DNA of 39,673 nucleotides from Psychromonas aquimarina ATCC BAA-1526 (GCF_000428725.1 NZ_AUAM01000041.1:1-39673), one strand, 5' to 3'. Positions 17,510-26,987 are shown, numbered from the stretch's first letter. Notes: a model not told the origin generated them from the sequence alone. Translations and numbers: made by a program.

Positions 17510-18325
17510 TTACCAGCCTTTAACAACGCCGCCTTTGAAGATCTCTTTGGCTGCCGTGTAAACTTCTTCTGACTGGTACGCTTTAACAAATGCTTTTACA
17601 TTTTCAGCATTAACGTTGTTCTCACGAGCCACGATAAGGTTTACATAAGGAGACTCTTTATCTTCAACAAATATACCGTCCTGCTCTGGAGATAAGTTAA
17701 TGCTGCTGGCATAAGTCGTATTGATAATTGCCAGGCTGACATCATCAAGGGAGCGCGGCAGCTGTGCGGCTTCTAACTCAACAATTTTCAGATTCTTAGG
17801 ACTGCTGACAATATCCAGTACAGTTGCTGTCAGGTCTGCACCATCTTTTAACTTAAGCAGGCCCTGCTGCTGAAGAAGTAGTAAAGCACGGCCTAGGTTT
17901 GTCGGATCACTTGGTACTGCAATCTGGTCGCCGTCTTTTAATTCATCAAGCGAGCTGATTGTTTTTGAGTAACCTGCAATTGGGTATACAAAAGTATTAC
18001 CTGCAATAGCAAACTTATAATTACGATCTGCTACCTGTTGATCTAAGTAAGGTTTATGCTGGAATGCATTCACATCTACAGAGCCTTCTTCCAGTGCCGC
18101 ATTAGGTGTGATGTAGTCTGAAAAAGTCACTAGTTTAACATCTAAGCCGTACTGCTCTTTTGCTACTTTAGCTGCGACCTCTGCAACTTGTGCTTCTGCA
18201 CCGGCAATAACACCGATAGTGATTTTACTCTGATCAACAACAGCTTCTTTTTCGCCGCAGCCGGCAAGTGCCAGTGTTGAAGCTAAGCCTACAACTGTGA
18301 AAATATTTTTAAGATTAAAGGTCAT
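17510..18325 (-). CDS. metQ: D/L-methionine-binding lipoprotein MetQ
   Basis: MetQ is the lipid-anchored substrate-binding protein of the MetNI importer. The start at ATG 18325 has AGGAGA upstream; an earlier in-frame ATG at 18343 would place the Shine-Dalgarno inside the gene. Lipobox LAGC gives Cys23. The NlpA family core is clear: ITIGVIAGAEAQVAEVAAKV, VNAFQHKPYLDQQV, PSDPTNLGRALLLLQ, and NTTYA. The mature protein of about 250 residues is family length. It is the last gene of metN-metI-metQ. Confidence 0.96.
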   Translation of the reverse strand: MTFNLKNIFTVVGLASTLALAGCGEKEAVVDQSKITIGVIAGAEAQVAEVAAKVAKEQYGLDVKLVTFSDYITPNAALEEGSVDVNAFQHKPYLDQQVADRNYKFAIAGNTFVYPIAGYSKTISSLDELKDGDQIAVPSDPTNLGRALLLLQQQGLLKLKDGADLTATVLDIVSSPKNLKIVELEAAQLPRSLDDVSLAIINTTYASSINLSPEQDGIFVEDKESPYVNLIVARENNVNAENVKAFVKAYQSEEVYTAAKEIFKGGVVKGW

Positions 18326-18375
18326 GATATTTCTCCTTTTCAAGGTAAGCCCTGATTTTTTGTTTTAATAAAATT

Positions 18376-18432
18376 GTTTAACGATGATCAACACGTTTAA
18401 CGATGATCAACACGTTTAACGATGATCAACAC
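18376..18432. repeat. Three perfect tandem 19-bp repeats at the metI 3' end
   Basis: Copies occupy 18376-18394, 18395-18413 and 18414-18432 (GTTTAACGATGATCAACAC); a fourth imperfect copy starts at 18433. The metI stop codon lies in the third copy, so two repeats are in the metI-metQ gap. The unit length is not a multiple of three. Confidence 0.95.
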
Positions 18433-19102
18433 GTTTAACGAGATGATCACCAAGTGATTGAATTATTTGTACAAGAACTACCAGAATGACCACAGTAATA
18501 AACATGACTGTGCCGTCAAAACGCTGATAACCATAACGGATACCGACATCACCCAGTCCGCCGCCGCCCACGGTGCCGGCCATTGCTGAATAACCCACTA
18601 AGGTTACTAAGGTAATGGTGACGGCATTAATAATGCCCGGCAGTGCTTCCGGAAGCAGCACTTTAGTAATGATCTGCTGCGGTTTAGCGCCCATTGCCTG
18701 TGCGGCTTCTACCAGACCTGAAGGGACTTCTAATAATGCGCCCTCAACCAGACGGGCAATAAACGGAATTGCACCTATGGTCAGCGGCACAACAGCCGCT
18801 GCTGTACCGATTGAAGTGCCCACTACAAACCGTGTAAACGGTATGATCGCAACCAGCAGAATAATAAAGGGAATTGAACGTCCGATATTAACTATGATGC
18901 CCAGGGATCTGTTTAAAACATGATTTTCCAGTAAACCGCCTTTTTTACTTAAGTGCAGTAAAACACCTAGCGGAATACCTAAGGCAAAGCCGATAAAACC
19001 CGAAGAAAAAACCATAGCTAAAGTCTGTCCCAGTGCATCTATTAATAAATACACCAGACGTTCATTAGCGGCCCACCAGTCAGCTGCTGAATTAAGCGAC
19101 AT
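18416..19102 (-). CDS. metI: Methionine ABC transporter permease MetI
   Basis: This 228-residue inner-membrane permease has five or so hydrophobic helices. The family motif for contact with MetN is present as [25 protein letters not shown]. Other family motifs are [20 protein letters not shown] and [22 protein letters not shown]. It overlaps metN by 11 nt, indicating translational coupling. The last residues (VKRVDHR) are encoded inside a tandem 19-bp repeat, so the exact C-terminus has been reshaped by repeat expansion. Confidence 0.96.
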   Translation of the reverse strand: MSLNSAADWWAANERLVYLLIDALGQTLAMVFSSGFIGFALGIPLGVLLHLSKKGGLLENHVLNRSLGIIVNIGRSIPFIILLVAIIPFTRFVVGTSIGTAAAVVPLTIGAIPFIARLVEGALLEVPSGLVEAAQAMGAKPQQIITKVLLPEALPGIINAVTITLVTLVGYSAMAGTVGGGGLGDVGIRYGYQRFDGTVMFITVVILVVLVQIIQSLGDHLVKRVDHR

Positions 19103-20126
19103 AACCTAATACCTCTATTTCTACTTTATGTTCATGCAGAAAAGCGAGTGCCTGCTCTGCCGCCTGCTCTGTACCAAAAAATTCCGCCAGCATCAGGCCG
19201 AATTTAACCCCGCCGACATAATCCATATTAGAGCTGAGGATGCTGATATCGATATTAAACTGTCGTGCTACCTGACTGATTAAAGGAGCATCTACAGATG
19301 CGCCGGTAAACTCTAAACGTACCAGGGGATAACTGCCGCTGCTGCGCTGTGCCTGCATACGTGAGCGGTAATCTTCCGGTATCGACAGATCCAGAGTTGA
19401 GCGGATAAACTGGCGCGCAAGTTCGGTTTTCGGGTGAGCAAAAATATCACCAACCTGACCCTGCTCAACTAATTTTCCTGCGCCGATAATAGCTACCTCT
19501 GTGCAGATACCTTTAACCACCGCCATTTCGTGGGTGATTAATAAAATAGTTAAGTTCAATTCCTGATTAATTTTACGCAGCAGCTCTAAAATAGACTGCG
19601 TTGTCGCCGGATCCAGTGCACTGGTAGCTTCATCGCATAATAATACTTTAGGGTCAGAAGCAAGCGCGCGGGCAATGGCGACACGCTGCTTTTGTCCGCC
19701 GCTTAAGTTTGCCGGGTAGGTATCACTTTTCTCACTTAGTCCGACCAGCTCTAATAAACCGTCAACTTTAGTTTTTATTTCACTTTTAGCCATGCCGGCC
19801 AGCTCTAACGGCAGCGCGACATTATTAAAAACCGTACGTGACGACAGCAGGTTAAAGTGTTGAAAGATCATGCCGATCTTACGGCGGTTTAATGTTAATT
19901 CCTGACTTGAAAGCCCGGTTAAATCAACACCGTCAACAATGATACTGCCGCTGCTCGGGCGTTCCAGTAAATTAACGCAGCGGATCAGGGTGCTTTTTCC
20001 GGCACCGCTGGATCCGATAACCCCGAAGATAGTTCCCTGGGCAATAGTAAGGTTGATATCACTGAGCGCATTGATAACACGATCTCCCTGATAAAATACC
20101 TTATTAACTTCTTTTATTTCTATCAT
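19092..20126 (-). CDS. metN: Methionine ABC transporter ATP-binding protein MetN
   Basis: MetN powers methionine import. Walker A is GSSGAGKST, the signature [15 protein letters not shown], Walker [13 protein letters not shown] and the switch His is in ITHEMAV. The last 90 residues form the ACT-like C-terminal regulatory domain that binds methionine and shuts transport (NIL domain). I choose ATG 20126 ([16 protein letters not shown]), which matches E. coli MetN and has AGGAAA upstream; ATG 20156 would add ten residues without a good ribosome-binding site. First gene of metNIQ under MetJ boxes. Confidence 0.96.
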   Translation of the reverse strand: MIEIKEVNKVFYQGDRVINALSDINLTIAQGTIFGVIGSSGAGKSTLIRCVNLLERPSSGSIIVDGVDLTGLSSQELTLNRRKIGMIFQHFNLLSSRTVFNNVALPLELAGMAKSEIKTKVDGLLELVGLSEKSDTYPANLSGGQKQRVAIARALASDPKVLLCDEATSALDPATTQSILELLRKINQELNLTILLITHEMAVVKGICTEVAIIGAGKLVEQGQVGDIFAHPKTELARQFIRSTLDLSIPEDYRSRMQAQRSSGSYPLVRLEFTGASVDAPLISQVARQFNIDISILSSNMDYVGGVKFGLMLAEFFGTEQAAEQALAFLHEHKVEIEVLGYVA

Positions 20127-20218
20127 CAAATTTCCTGAGTTTGCTAAGAGTGACATGATTTTTCTGTCTGCATCGTGCAGAAAGCAGATGATTTAGCGTA
20201 AACAATGAAAAGGTACAA

Positions 20219-20234
20219 AGCCGTCTGGACGTCT
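20219..20234 (-). promoter_or_regulatory. MetJ operator pair, downstream site
   Basis: On the minus strand AGACGTCC-AGACGGCT is two adjacent 8-bp met boxes (consensus AGACGTCT). It lies downstream of the -10 element, about where transcription begins. Confidence 0.85.
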
Positions 20235-20251
20235 AAGTGAGTAATGTAATG

Positions 20252-20280
20252 ATACTAAGCCGTCTGGACGTCTAAGTCAA
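20252..20280 (-). promoter_or_regulatory. metNIQ promoter with MetJ operator in the spacer
   Basis: The minus strand reads TTGACT (-35, 20280-20275), a 17-nt spacer, then TAGTAT (-10, 20257-20252). The spacer contains AGACGTCC-AGACGGCT (20273-20258), two adjacent met boxes. MetJ with SAM bound here would exclude RNA polymerase, so the importer should be repressed when methionine/SAM is abundant. Confidence 0.85.
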
Positions 20281-20438
20281 CGACTAGTTAGAATCTAATT
20301 TTGATTAGTGCTTAAATATAAAAATAACAAGATAGTTGTAATTTATTTAAAGCAAAAAAGCTGTAGGGGGAGAGCTTCCTTGCTGTTTAGCGCCTTTATT
20401 TCGCGACGGGTGAAAATGTGCTGCATTTTATCTGTGAA

Positions 20439-21296
20439 TCAGGGCGCCTGCAGATAACTCTGCAGCTCTTCACCTGGAATCGAACTGTCGGTGGCAACTG
20501 CGATAGACGCCCAGTATGCCCCTTGTTTCATTGCTTCTGAAATATCGTTTCCCGCAACTAGGGCGTTGATTAAACCGGAAGCAAAGGCGTCTCCTGCGCC
20601 TGTGGTATCAACAACTTCAGCAGGCACAGCTGCAGTATGTAACTGCGTGTCCTGCTGATAGGCAGCTGCGCCGTTTTCACCATCGGTAATAATAAAATAG
20701 CGTAATGCCGGGCCGGCAATCTGCAGACCGTACTGCCATATGGCGGCATTGTCGTTCCAGTCTGAGCAGCGCCCGGCCATATCTGATTTAGAAGAAATTA
20801 ATATATGGCAGGGGCGGGGTCGTTCGTCTTTACTTAACTGTGCCACCACTAAGGTATGCTCAAGAGCTGATTCAGCCCATACTTCAGCACCGACAGCCGA
20901 TGAGTTGATATAAAGAGCATGCCACTGCGAGAAATCAGGTGCCTGACCCAGTATAAACTGAGGACGCTGCGGGCGGATAATAGTTCTTTCTCCGTCTGGA
21001 GTCATAATCAGTAATAACTCCGGCGTAAGCAGATCATTACGCTGCAGCAGATGACAATCAAGGCCGCGCAGGCCGGCTTCCGCTAATAACCAGTCTGCGG
21101 TTTTATCATTACCAATCTGACTGACCAGACTGACATTATGTCCCGCAAAAACCAGACCTAATCCGGTATTCGCGCCGCCCCCGCCTAAACGGCGTCCCAT
21201 ATCGCGGTAGTGATGGCGCCCGCCGGTTGTGAGTGGTTTATCTAACTGCAGGACACGATCACAATTGAGATTAGCGAGTAAAAGTATGTTAGCCAT
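20439..21296 (-). CDS. PfkB-family carbohydrate kinase
   Basis: This 285-residue protein is a ribokinase/PfkB-type sugar kinase. The N-terminal part has NLNCDRVLQLDKP and the glycine-rich RRLGGGGANTGLGLVFAGH, and the C-terminal catalytic motif is DTTGAGDAFASGLINALV, where the Asp acts as base. Conserved ITDGENGAAAY also fits. The substrate cannot be told from sequence; adenosine, ribose or other sugars are all possible for the family. It is monocistronic and divergent from the chemoreceptor gene. Confidence 0.88.
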   Translation of the reverse strand: MANILLLANLNCDRVLQLDKPLTTGGRHHYRDMGRRLGGGGANTGLGLVFAGHNVSLVSQIGNDKTADWLLAEAGLRGLDCHLLQRNDLLTPELLLIMTPDGERTIIRPQRPQFILGQAPDFSQWHALYINSSAVGAEVWAESALEHTLVVAQLSKDERPRPCHILISSKSDMAGRCSDWNDNAAIWQYGLQIAGPALRYFIITDGENGAAAYQQDTQLHTAAVPAEVVDTTGAGDAFASGLINALVAGNDISEAMKQGAYWASIAVATDSSIPGEELQSYLQAP

Positions 21297-21538
21297 ATGA
21301 GTGTTCCATTACTGAATTTTACGATTAAGCAGCAGTAAATATATAGGGCACTGCTGAAGGTATTGTAGGTCAGATTCATTTTGCTTTTTTATTGCGATTA
21401 TTGCTACTTATTATTGCTGTTGGTCAAGTAAATATCATTGTATTCAGTGCTCTATCAACATTGATAATATTCATATTAATAACTACGTTTAAGCTTATGA
21501 ACTAGCCTTTTTTGCGCTTATTACAAAAGGAAATTATT

Positions 21539-23074
21539 GTGAAAAGTATTAAAGCTATTTTTGTAGTACAAGTTGTTGTCGCAGTTACGCTTGTTTTACT
21601 GCTTTCATCCTACCTTAAATACAATGACTTTAAACAGGATTTGTACAGCAGTCTAGATCTGGATATTAGCAATGCCGCAAGTCGACTGACCGTCAGCCTT
21701 CCTCGGGCAATATGGGATTTTGATTTAGATACTGCCCGTTTAGCTATTTCTGCTGAGTTGAAATTACCAGAAGTCACTGCAATTAAAATTCTTGATAATC
21801 AAGATGCAGATGTACTGTTTCTGATGCCGAATGCAGATAACGTGGATGAACTTGCTGTTGACGTTGAAAACAGTTCATTATTCCCCGAAGAAAACTCGGT
21901 TAGTGAAGCGCTGGTTTTTATTGAAGACGGTGAAGAAAATGACGTCGGAAAAGTTGTTGTTTATTTTGAGACCGCTTCATTAGAGGCTAAGTTAAGTGCA
22001 TCCTTATACCGCAGTGTAATTGAACTGCTGATATTAGACATTATTATTTCTCTGCTTATTATTGCGGTGCTGGCATTTGCAGTATTAAGGCCGTTAACCC
22101 AGCTGACGGAAAGAATTCAAAACCTTGCATCGGGTGAAGGTGATTTGTCGAATAAAATTCCAGCCGCTAAATTAAAAGAATTTCATGATATAACGGAAGG
22201 TATCAACGAATTTACCGCTTCACTGCGCACCATTGTCTGCGAAGTCACTGAATCATCTGGTCTTCTGGAAGACCGTGCCAGCGCCAGCGGTGAAATGGCG
22301 CGTGCCAGTGCGGAGCGCTTAAGTCAGCAGAAACATCAGCTTACCACCGTTGCCACGGCTGCTACTGAGCTTAATCATTCGGTGGGAACCGTTACTGATA
22401 CAGCGGGTCAGACTGCGGATGAAGCGTCAACCGCGACAGCTCTTGCCGGTGAAGTGTATGTTGCAATAGAAAGTTCTGCGCAGGAAATTATCAATATGCG
22501 TGAAGAGATGAATAACGTAAACACCGAAATGCATAAACTGGTTAATGAAGGTGAAAAAATATCAACAGTGCTTAATGTGATTAACGATATTTCCGGACAG
22601 ACTAACCTGCTGGCGCTAAATGCTGCCATTGAAGCTGCCCGGGCTGGTGAGCAGGGGCGGGGGTTTGCCGTGGTGGCCGATGAAGTACGAAATTTAGCGG
22701 TAAAAACCGGGGAATCTACAGAGCAGATTCAGAAGAACATCTCTTCTCTTGACAATGCTACTAAATCGGTAGAAGCAGAGCTTACCCGTATTGCCAAACT
22801 GTTAGAAAAAACAGCAGAAAGAGTCAGTGAATCTCAGTCTTCAGTCAGTGAAGTCAGTGATCTCATCACCCATATTTCCGATAAAAGCAGTCAGATTTCT
22901 CAAGCAACCGAAGAGCAGAAAAGGGCTGTGGAAGAGATAAGTCAGGCAATTGTTGAAGCTTCGGAAGCATCAAATATGGTATCCGACGGAGCGACGAAAA
23001 ATGCGCAGCGGACAGATGAAGTGCTGAAACTAAGTAACAATATTGCTGATCAAATGTCGAAGTTCCGTACTTAA
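21539..23074 (+). CDS. Methyl-accepting chemotaxis protein
   Basis: This 511-residue chemoreceptor starts at GTG 21539 behind AAAGGAAA; the TTG at 21512 lacks such a site. First helix about residues 6-26, a periplasmic domain of about 130 residues, second helix about 160-183, then HAMP ([20 protein letters not shown]). The signalling tip is [20 protein letters not shown] followed by [11 protein letters not shown]. It has no C-terminal CheR/CheB pentapeptide. A periplasmic binding protein gene follows after 22 nt and may supply its ligand. Confidence 0.95.
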   Translation: MKSIKAIFVVQVVVAVTLVLLLSSYLKYNDFKQDLYSSLDLDISNAASRLTVSLPRAIWDFDLDTARLAISAELKLPEVTAIKILDNQDADVLFLMPNADNVDELAVDVENSSLFPEENSVSEALVFIEDGEENDVGKVVVYFETASLEAKLSASLYRSVIELLILDIIISLLIIAVLAFAVLRPLTQLTERIQNLASGEGDLSNKIPAAKLKEFHDITEGINEFTASLRTIVCEVTESSGLLEDRASASGEMARASAERLSQQKHQLTTVATAATELNHSVGTVTDTAGQTADEASTATALAGEVYVAIESSAQEIINMREEMNNVNTEMHKLVNEGEKISTVLNVINDISGQTNLLALNAAIEAARAGEQGRGFAVVADEVRNLAVKTGESTEQIQKNISSLDNATKSVEAELTRIAKLLEKTAERVSESQSSVSEVSDLITHISDKSSQISQATEEQKRAVEEISQAIVEASEASNMVSDGATKNAQRTDEVLKLSNNIADQMSKFRT

Positions 23075-23096
23075 CGTTAAATTAAAGAGGTTACAT

Positions 23097-23831
23097 ATGA
23101 GATACATTCTGGTTTTTATTACAGCACTGTTAAGTTCTTTTGCCGCCTGGGGAAACAGTGTTACAGCTGCGCAGGATCCATGGCCTCCTTTTGTAATGAA
23201 AGGAGCAGTTAACAACCAGGGAATAGCGATTGATATTGTCACAGCCGCCCTGGCTAGCCAGGGATACCAGGTAAAATTCAAAATTATGCCCTGGTCCAGA
23301 GCGCTTAACGAGGTTAAAGAAGGACGCATTGATATTCTTCCTGCAACCTGGTTTACTCAAGAAAGGACTAACTATTTAACTTATAGTGACAGTTATCTTG
23401 AAAACAGTCTCAAGTTTATTAAAAAAGCAGGTGACAGCTTTGAGTTTGACGGCATCTCCAGCCTGAATGGTAAAAAAATTGGTATTGTCAGGGGCTATGG
23501 TTATGGTGATGAGTTTTTAAATGCGGGGAATTTTTCCCGTCCTGAAGCCAATGATTTGATTGCTAACCTTAAAAAACTCAAAGCAGGGCGCATTGATCTT
23601 ACCCTTGAAGATGAGCTGGTCGCTAAATCATCGATAACCGATAAAGGCTTGAATGCTGCAGATTTTTCATTCACCAGTAATGCACTTTCAGTTAACCCGC
23701 TGCATGTTACATCGGGCAAAGCAAACCCAAGAGCCGGCGAGTTGATCAGTGCCTTTAATAAAGGGCTGGCGGCCATTAAAAGTAATGGTAAATTTAACGA
23801 AATTCTGGACAGATACGGTATTAAACAATAG
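23097..23831 (+). CDS. Periplasmic solute-binding protein (SBP family 3)
   Basis: A signal peptide (MRYILVFITALLSSFAAWG) precedes a family 3 binding domain: DPWPPFVM, GIAIDIVTAALASQGYQV, MPWSRALNEVKEGRIDILPA, and GKKIGIVRGYGYGDEF. No permease or ATPase gene is nearby. ATG 23097 has AGAGG upstream. The gene starts 22 nt after the chemoreceptor, so they are probably one operon. In that case the protein may be a ligand-bound partner of the receptor; a free-standing solute scavenger is the alternative. Length 244 residues is normal. Confidence 0.88.
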   Translation: MRYILVFITALLSSFAAWGNSVTAAQDPWPPFVMKGAVNNQGIAIDIVTAALASQGYQVKFKIMPWSRALNEVKEGRIDILPATWFTQERTNYLTYSDSYLENSLKFIKKAGDSFEFDGISSLNGKKIGIVRGYGYGDEFLNAGNFSRPEANDLIANLKKLKAGRIDLTLEDELVAKSSITDKGLNAADFSFTSNALSVNPLHVTSGKANPRAGELISAFNKGLAAIKSNGKFNEILDRYGIKQ

Positions 23832-23859
23832 ATGTTTTTTAACCTGCAGGGGCTTTTAC

Positions 23860-23889
23860 ACCGGCATTTTCGATAATACGGATGCCGGT
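23860..23889. repeat. Inverted repeat between convergent genes
   Basis: ACCGGCAT and ATGCCGGT form an 8-bp stem with a 14-nt loop between the binding protein gene and pspC. There is no T tract on either side, so it is only a weak terminator candidate. Confidence 0.4.
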
Positions 23890-23910
23890 CAGCAGATCAA
23901 AATATAAAAC

Positions 23911-24303
23911 TTAACTGTCTTTGCTGAATTCACGACTCATTTTAAAAGCAAAAGAGGTAACATAAGCTTCCATCTGTTGAATCTCCTTATCCATATCGCC
24001 TAATTCACGGCTCACATTTTCTAATATCTGTTCGGCAGAGTGGCCTGACTGCCAGGATTTCTTCTTAATATTATGTGCCTGATAAATGCTTTGGCGCCAT
24101 TCTCGTTTTTCCGGCATTTTATTTAAAATAAAATAAGCCGCGATATATGCCAGAATTACAAAAAATCCCGCAGAGAAGAGAAATGCAGATACGACAATAA
24201 GCCGTACCAGCCATATTTCAACGGAAAAGTACTCTGCTATTCCGGCACAAACACCGCCTAATTTAGCGTTTTTAGGATCACGATAGAGTGTCTTTTTTTT
24301 CAT
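23911..24303 (-). CDS. pspC: Phage shock protein C
   Basis: This 130-residue membrane protein has the PspC domain: LYRDPKNAKLGGVCAGIAEY with FSVEIWLVRLIVV and a second hydrophobic stretch (SAGFFVILAYIAAYFIL). A cytoplasmic helical tail follows with likely coiled coil. With PspB it senses inner-membrane stress and releases PspF from PspA. ATG 24303 overlaps the pspB stop codon (ATGA) and GGAGAG lies upstream, so the genes are coupled. pspA is not next to them. Confidence 0.93.
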   Translation of the reverse strand: MKKKTLYRDPKNAKLGGVCAGIAEYFSVEIWLVRLIVVSAFLFSAGFFVILAYIAAYFILNKMPEKREWRQSIYQAHNIKKKSWQSGHSAEQILENVSRELGDMDKEIQQMEAYVTSFAFKMSREFSKDS

Positions 24304-24521
24304 TTTTCTCTCCACTGCGGCGCTTCATTATCCAGGATCTGCTCTAACGCTTTGATGCGTTTCTGCATCTGTTCGGTACGGTTTATTAGAGCCTGCAGGT
24401 GCTCCTGATCTTTCTCTGATAAACCTTTATTGGTCTGTTTACGGCTGCGGTACTGTAAGATCAGCCACAGCGGTGCGACAAAAATTAAAAATATGCTCAG
24501 TGGGACCACAATAAAATCCAT
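24300..24521 (-). CDS. pspB: Phage shock protein B
   Basis: This 73-residue protein has one N-terminal membrane helix (IVVPLSIFLIFVAPLWLIL), then a positively charged stretch (YRSRKQ) and a leucine-rich amphipathic coiled coil (EHLQALINRTEQMQKRIKAL), the exact PspB layout. In E. coli it acts with PspC as a membrane stress sensor. It starts with ATG behind AAGGAA. Upstream is a 322-nt gap with no pspA or pspF, unlike the usual pspABC order. Confidence 0.93.
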   Translation of the reverse strand: MDFIVVPLSIFLIFVAPLWLILQYRSRKQTNKGLSEKDQEHLQALINRTEQMQKRIKALEQILDNEAPQWREK

Positions 24522-24843
24522 AGGAATTCCTTAAATAATTTATGCGAACAGGTATTACTTATTAATATACACGGCAGTGCTGAAGTTATCATTGCTGTTA
24601 TTAAATATTATTGTTTTTATTAACTAATTTATTATAGATAGAATGAATATTCTGCGGGCGGGCTGAACGGGAAAATACAATTCTGTAATCCAGATACTTG
24701 AAAAACACTGTTGCTGAACTATTTGAGATGAAAGCATACTTTTTTTGTAAAAATAATTACAAAAATTATAGCAAAAATACGCAATAAGAGCTTTAATCAA
24801 TACGGGGCTTTCGTTGAAATTATCTTTTGTATGGAGGTTTATT
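24522..24843. other. AT-rich intergenic region with inverted repeat
   Basis: No gene is visible. It lies between the divergent pspB and the Cys-rich small gene. It is AT-rich and contains TTTTTGTAA/TTACAAAAA, a 9-bp inverted repeat with a 6-nt spacer at 24742-24765, which could be a regulator site for the gene at 24844. I did not find a convincing sigma54 promoter for pspB. Confidence 0.5.
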
Positions 24844-25164
24844 GTGAAAAAACCATTACATAGCAGAGTGTTTAGCTATAAAGAGTTGTCTTCAAAAGGG
24901 CTGATAACAGACTTAAAAGAAGCGGCTGGATGTGAGATAAAAAGAGTATGTCGTATAGCCTGCGGTAATTGTCCTAATGTAACTGCAGGAATAAAATTGG
25001 ATGAGGTACTGATTGTCGGTTTGAAATCTTACTCAGTAATAATTACGGATGCAGAACGTGATGATCTTAATATATTTCTGAGTGCTGAAAACATCGATGA
25101 CTGGCTCCATGATCATCACCTTACTCCCCGAAAAAATGTAGTGCACCCCGCTCTTACTTCGTAG
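24844..25164 (+). CDS. Unknown 106-residue protein with a cysteine cluster
   Basis: I do not recognise this gene. GTG 24844 stands 5 nt after a strong GGAGGT, so the start is well supported over the upstream TTG at 24814. Residues 30-43 hold four Cys (C-x5-C-x3-C-x2-C in GCEIKRVCRIACGNC), a plausible metal or Fe-S site. The rest is a mixed alpha/beta pattern with IIVGLKSYSVIITDAERDDL-like strands and a helix ending in HDHH. It has no signal peptide. It is not in an operon with its neighbours. Confidence 0.65.
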   Translation: MKKPLHSRVFSYKELSSKGLITDLKEAAGCEIKRVCRIACGNCPNVTAGIKLDEVLIVGLKSYSVIITDAERDDLNIFLSAENIDDWLHDHHLTPRKNVVHPALTS

Positions 25165-25327
25165 TACCTCACGAATTCATTTTTTACCTGCACAGGGAAG
25201 TGTAGGCCTGCCGACCTGTAAACAGACAGATAAATATACCCCTTAAATTTTTTATACCATTCCACTTAATTAAATGGTCTGAAATTACGCCGGAAAAATG
25301 CATGACAGCAAGGCGGAATGATATTAT

Positions 25328-26527
25328 TTAACCATGAAAAGCCACAAACCAGTTAATAATCAGTGCGTTCGCCAGGTCGATAAAGAAGCCGCAGACCAGA
25401 GGAACAATAATAAATGCGCGATGGGCCGCGCCGTACTGCTGTGTTACTGCGGTCATATTAACGATTGCCGTAGCGGTTGAACCTAGGGTTATGCCTCCAA
25501 AACCAGAGCTGATAACCGCTGCTTCATAATCTCTGCCCATAAATCGATAAACAATAAACAGAGTAAAAGAGATTGAAAGCAGGGCCTGCAGGAACATTAC
25601 GCTGCTTAAATAAGCAATTGCGCTTTGTAACTGCCATAACTGCAGAGCCATTAATGCCATGGTAAGAAACATGCCTAAGCAGACATCTGAAATCAGCCCT
25701 AATCCCTGCTGTGCATTATCATCTATTTTTTTCTTTAGTATTAAAGAGTTAAAGTTACCTATAAAAATCCCGGCAATTAAACAGGAAACAAACATCGGCA
25801 GCTGCAGCCCTGTTTCTGCGATCAGCATGTCCAGTAAATAACCTAATATCAGGCTGATATTGAGAAGTAACCAGGCCAGTAAAACCCCGAAATAATCTAA
25901 TTTCACATGATCGTGATGGCTGATACCAATATCTAAATGCTGTTCATTGCTTGGAGTTAATTTATGGCGCTTGATTAAGTGATTTGCAATCGGGCCGCCC
26001 ATTAAACAGGCTAGTATCAGACCGATTGTATTACTGGCGATGCCGATTTCGGCAGCCCCTTCTATGCCCATTTCAGCGTAAGCTGGAGCCCATGCCATGG
26101 TGGTGCCTACTCCGCCAATCAGAGAAATTGAGCCCGACATCATGCCGATTAACGGTTCAAGCCCGAATGCACTGGCAACACTTATGCCGATGATATTTTG
26201 TAATACAATGTAAATGACCGCCAGCAGGGTCAATAGCAATAGTGGTTTACCGCCTGCGATCAGTGTTTTAAAGTCGGCATTCAGGCCGATGCCGGCAAAG
26301 AAATACAGCAGCAGAACATCGCGGACTTCTAAATCAAAATTAATTTCAATTCTAAACAGGTAATAAAACAGTGCGACCACTGCCGCACAGACGAAGCCGC
26401 CGATAACCGGTTCCGGAATACTGTATTTACATAACAGCGGCGATTTGAGTGTCGCGTACTTGCCTATAAACAGTAAAACAATTGCGATGGTGAAGGAGAC
26501 AAATCCTTTGATCGTTATTATTTCCAT
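25328..26527 (-). CDS. gltS: Sodium/glutamate symporter GltS
   Basis: The 399-residue protein has ten or more hydrophobic helices and the GltS signatures: CKYSIPEPVIGGFVCA near the start, FFAGIGLNADFKTLIAGGKPL, MMSGSISLIGGVGTTMAWAP and SGFGGITLGSTATAIVNMTA, the repeated re-entrant loops of this family. It imports glutamate with sodium. I choose ATG 26527 because AGCAGG precedes it by 6 nt; the ATG at 26533 is too close to it. It is a single gene. Confidence 0.93.
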   Translation of the reverse strand: MEIITIKGFVSFTIAIVLLFIGKYATLKSPLLCKYSIPEPVIGGFVCAAVVALFYYLFRIEINFDLEVRDVLLLYFFAGIGLNADFKTLIAGGKPLLLLTLLAVIYIVLQNIIGISVASAFGLEPLIGMMSGSISLIGGVGTTMAWAPAYAEMGIEGAAEIGIASNTIGLILACLMGGPIANHLIKRHKLTPSNEQHLDIGISHHDHVKLDYFGVLLAWLLLNISLILGYLLDMLIAETGLQLPMFVSCLIAGIFIGNFNSLILKKKIDDNAQQGLGLISDVCLGMFLTMALMALQLWQLQSAIAYLSSVMFLQALLSISFTLFIVYRFMGRDYEAAVISSGFGGITLGSTATAIVNMTAVTQQYGAAHRAFIIVPLVCGFFIDLANALIINWFVAFHG

Positions 26528-26700
26528 ATTCATCCTGCTGAAATTTCAGTTATTTCAACACCAGTATTGCAGCGTTTAAGATATTTGCGTTGTAACGCTC
26601 TATAAATAAGCTCTGTTATTGGACTTTAATCGCAAAATTCATTAACTGTATCCACTTTTTTACTGCTGCATTTAACATAGAGTAAATAAAACGGGGTAGA

Positions 26701-26910
26701 TCAGCTTTTAACTATATTATTATCTTTATGTTGTCTTAAGTCTGCTTCCAGCACCTGGGCTATATCTTGTTCATACTCCTGCAGTGAGCAGTAACCTAAT
26801 GCGCGCCATAAACCCTGGTAGTTGACACCATAAGTTTTTATTACCAGCAGCAGGTAACTGCGGCGGTTTTGTGCGATATGCCGTTTAATGTAAGCGCTGA
26901 ATAATTTCAT
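26701..26910 (-). CDS. Unknown 69-residue basic/helical protein
   Basis: Function not recognised. ATG 26910 stands behind GAGGAGA; a longer version starting at 26982 has no such site. The N-terminal half is basic (MKLFSAYIKRHIAQNRRSY) and the C-terminal half acidic (YEQDIAQVLEADLRQ). There is no signal peptide or clear membrane segment. It is divergent from the AraC regulator, whose candidate operator repeats lie between the two, so it may be a target of that regulator. Confidence 0.6.
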   Translation of the reverse strand: MKLFSAYIKRHIAQNRRSYLLLVIKTYGVNYQGLWRALGYCSLQEYEQDIAQVLEADLRQHKDNNIVKS

Positions 26911-26987
26911 AATTTTCTCCTCGTGTTGTTGATGATTTGACTGTAGCTCTAAGCGCATAGGTAAAATAATGCTATCCCGCACAATAT

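Noticed and set aside
18615..18923. 102-residue open frame opposite metI
   Set aside because: It is a shadow of the conserved permease.
25240..25327. ACCATT/AATGGT inverted repeat downstream of gltS
   Set aside because: Only 6 bp with a long loop; it may be a dispersed intergenic repeat or terminator, but I cannot support either from one copy.
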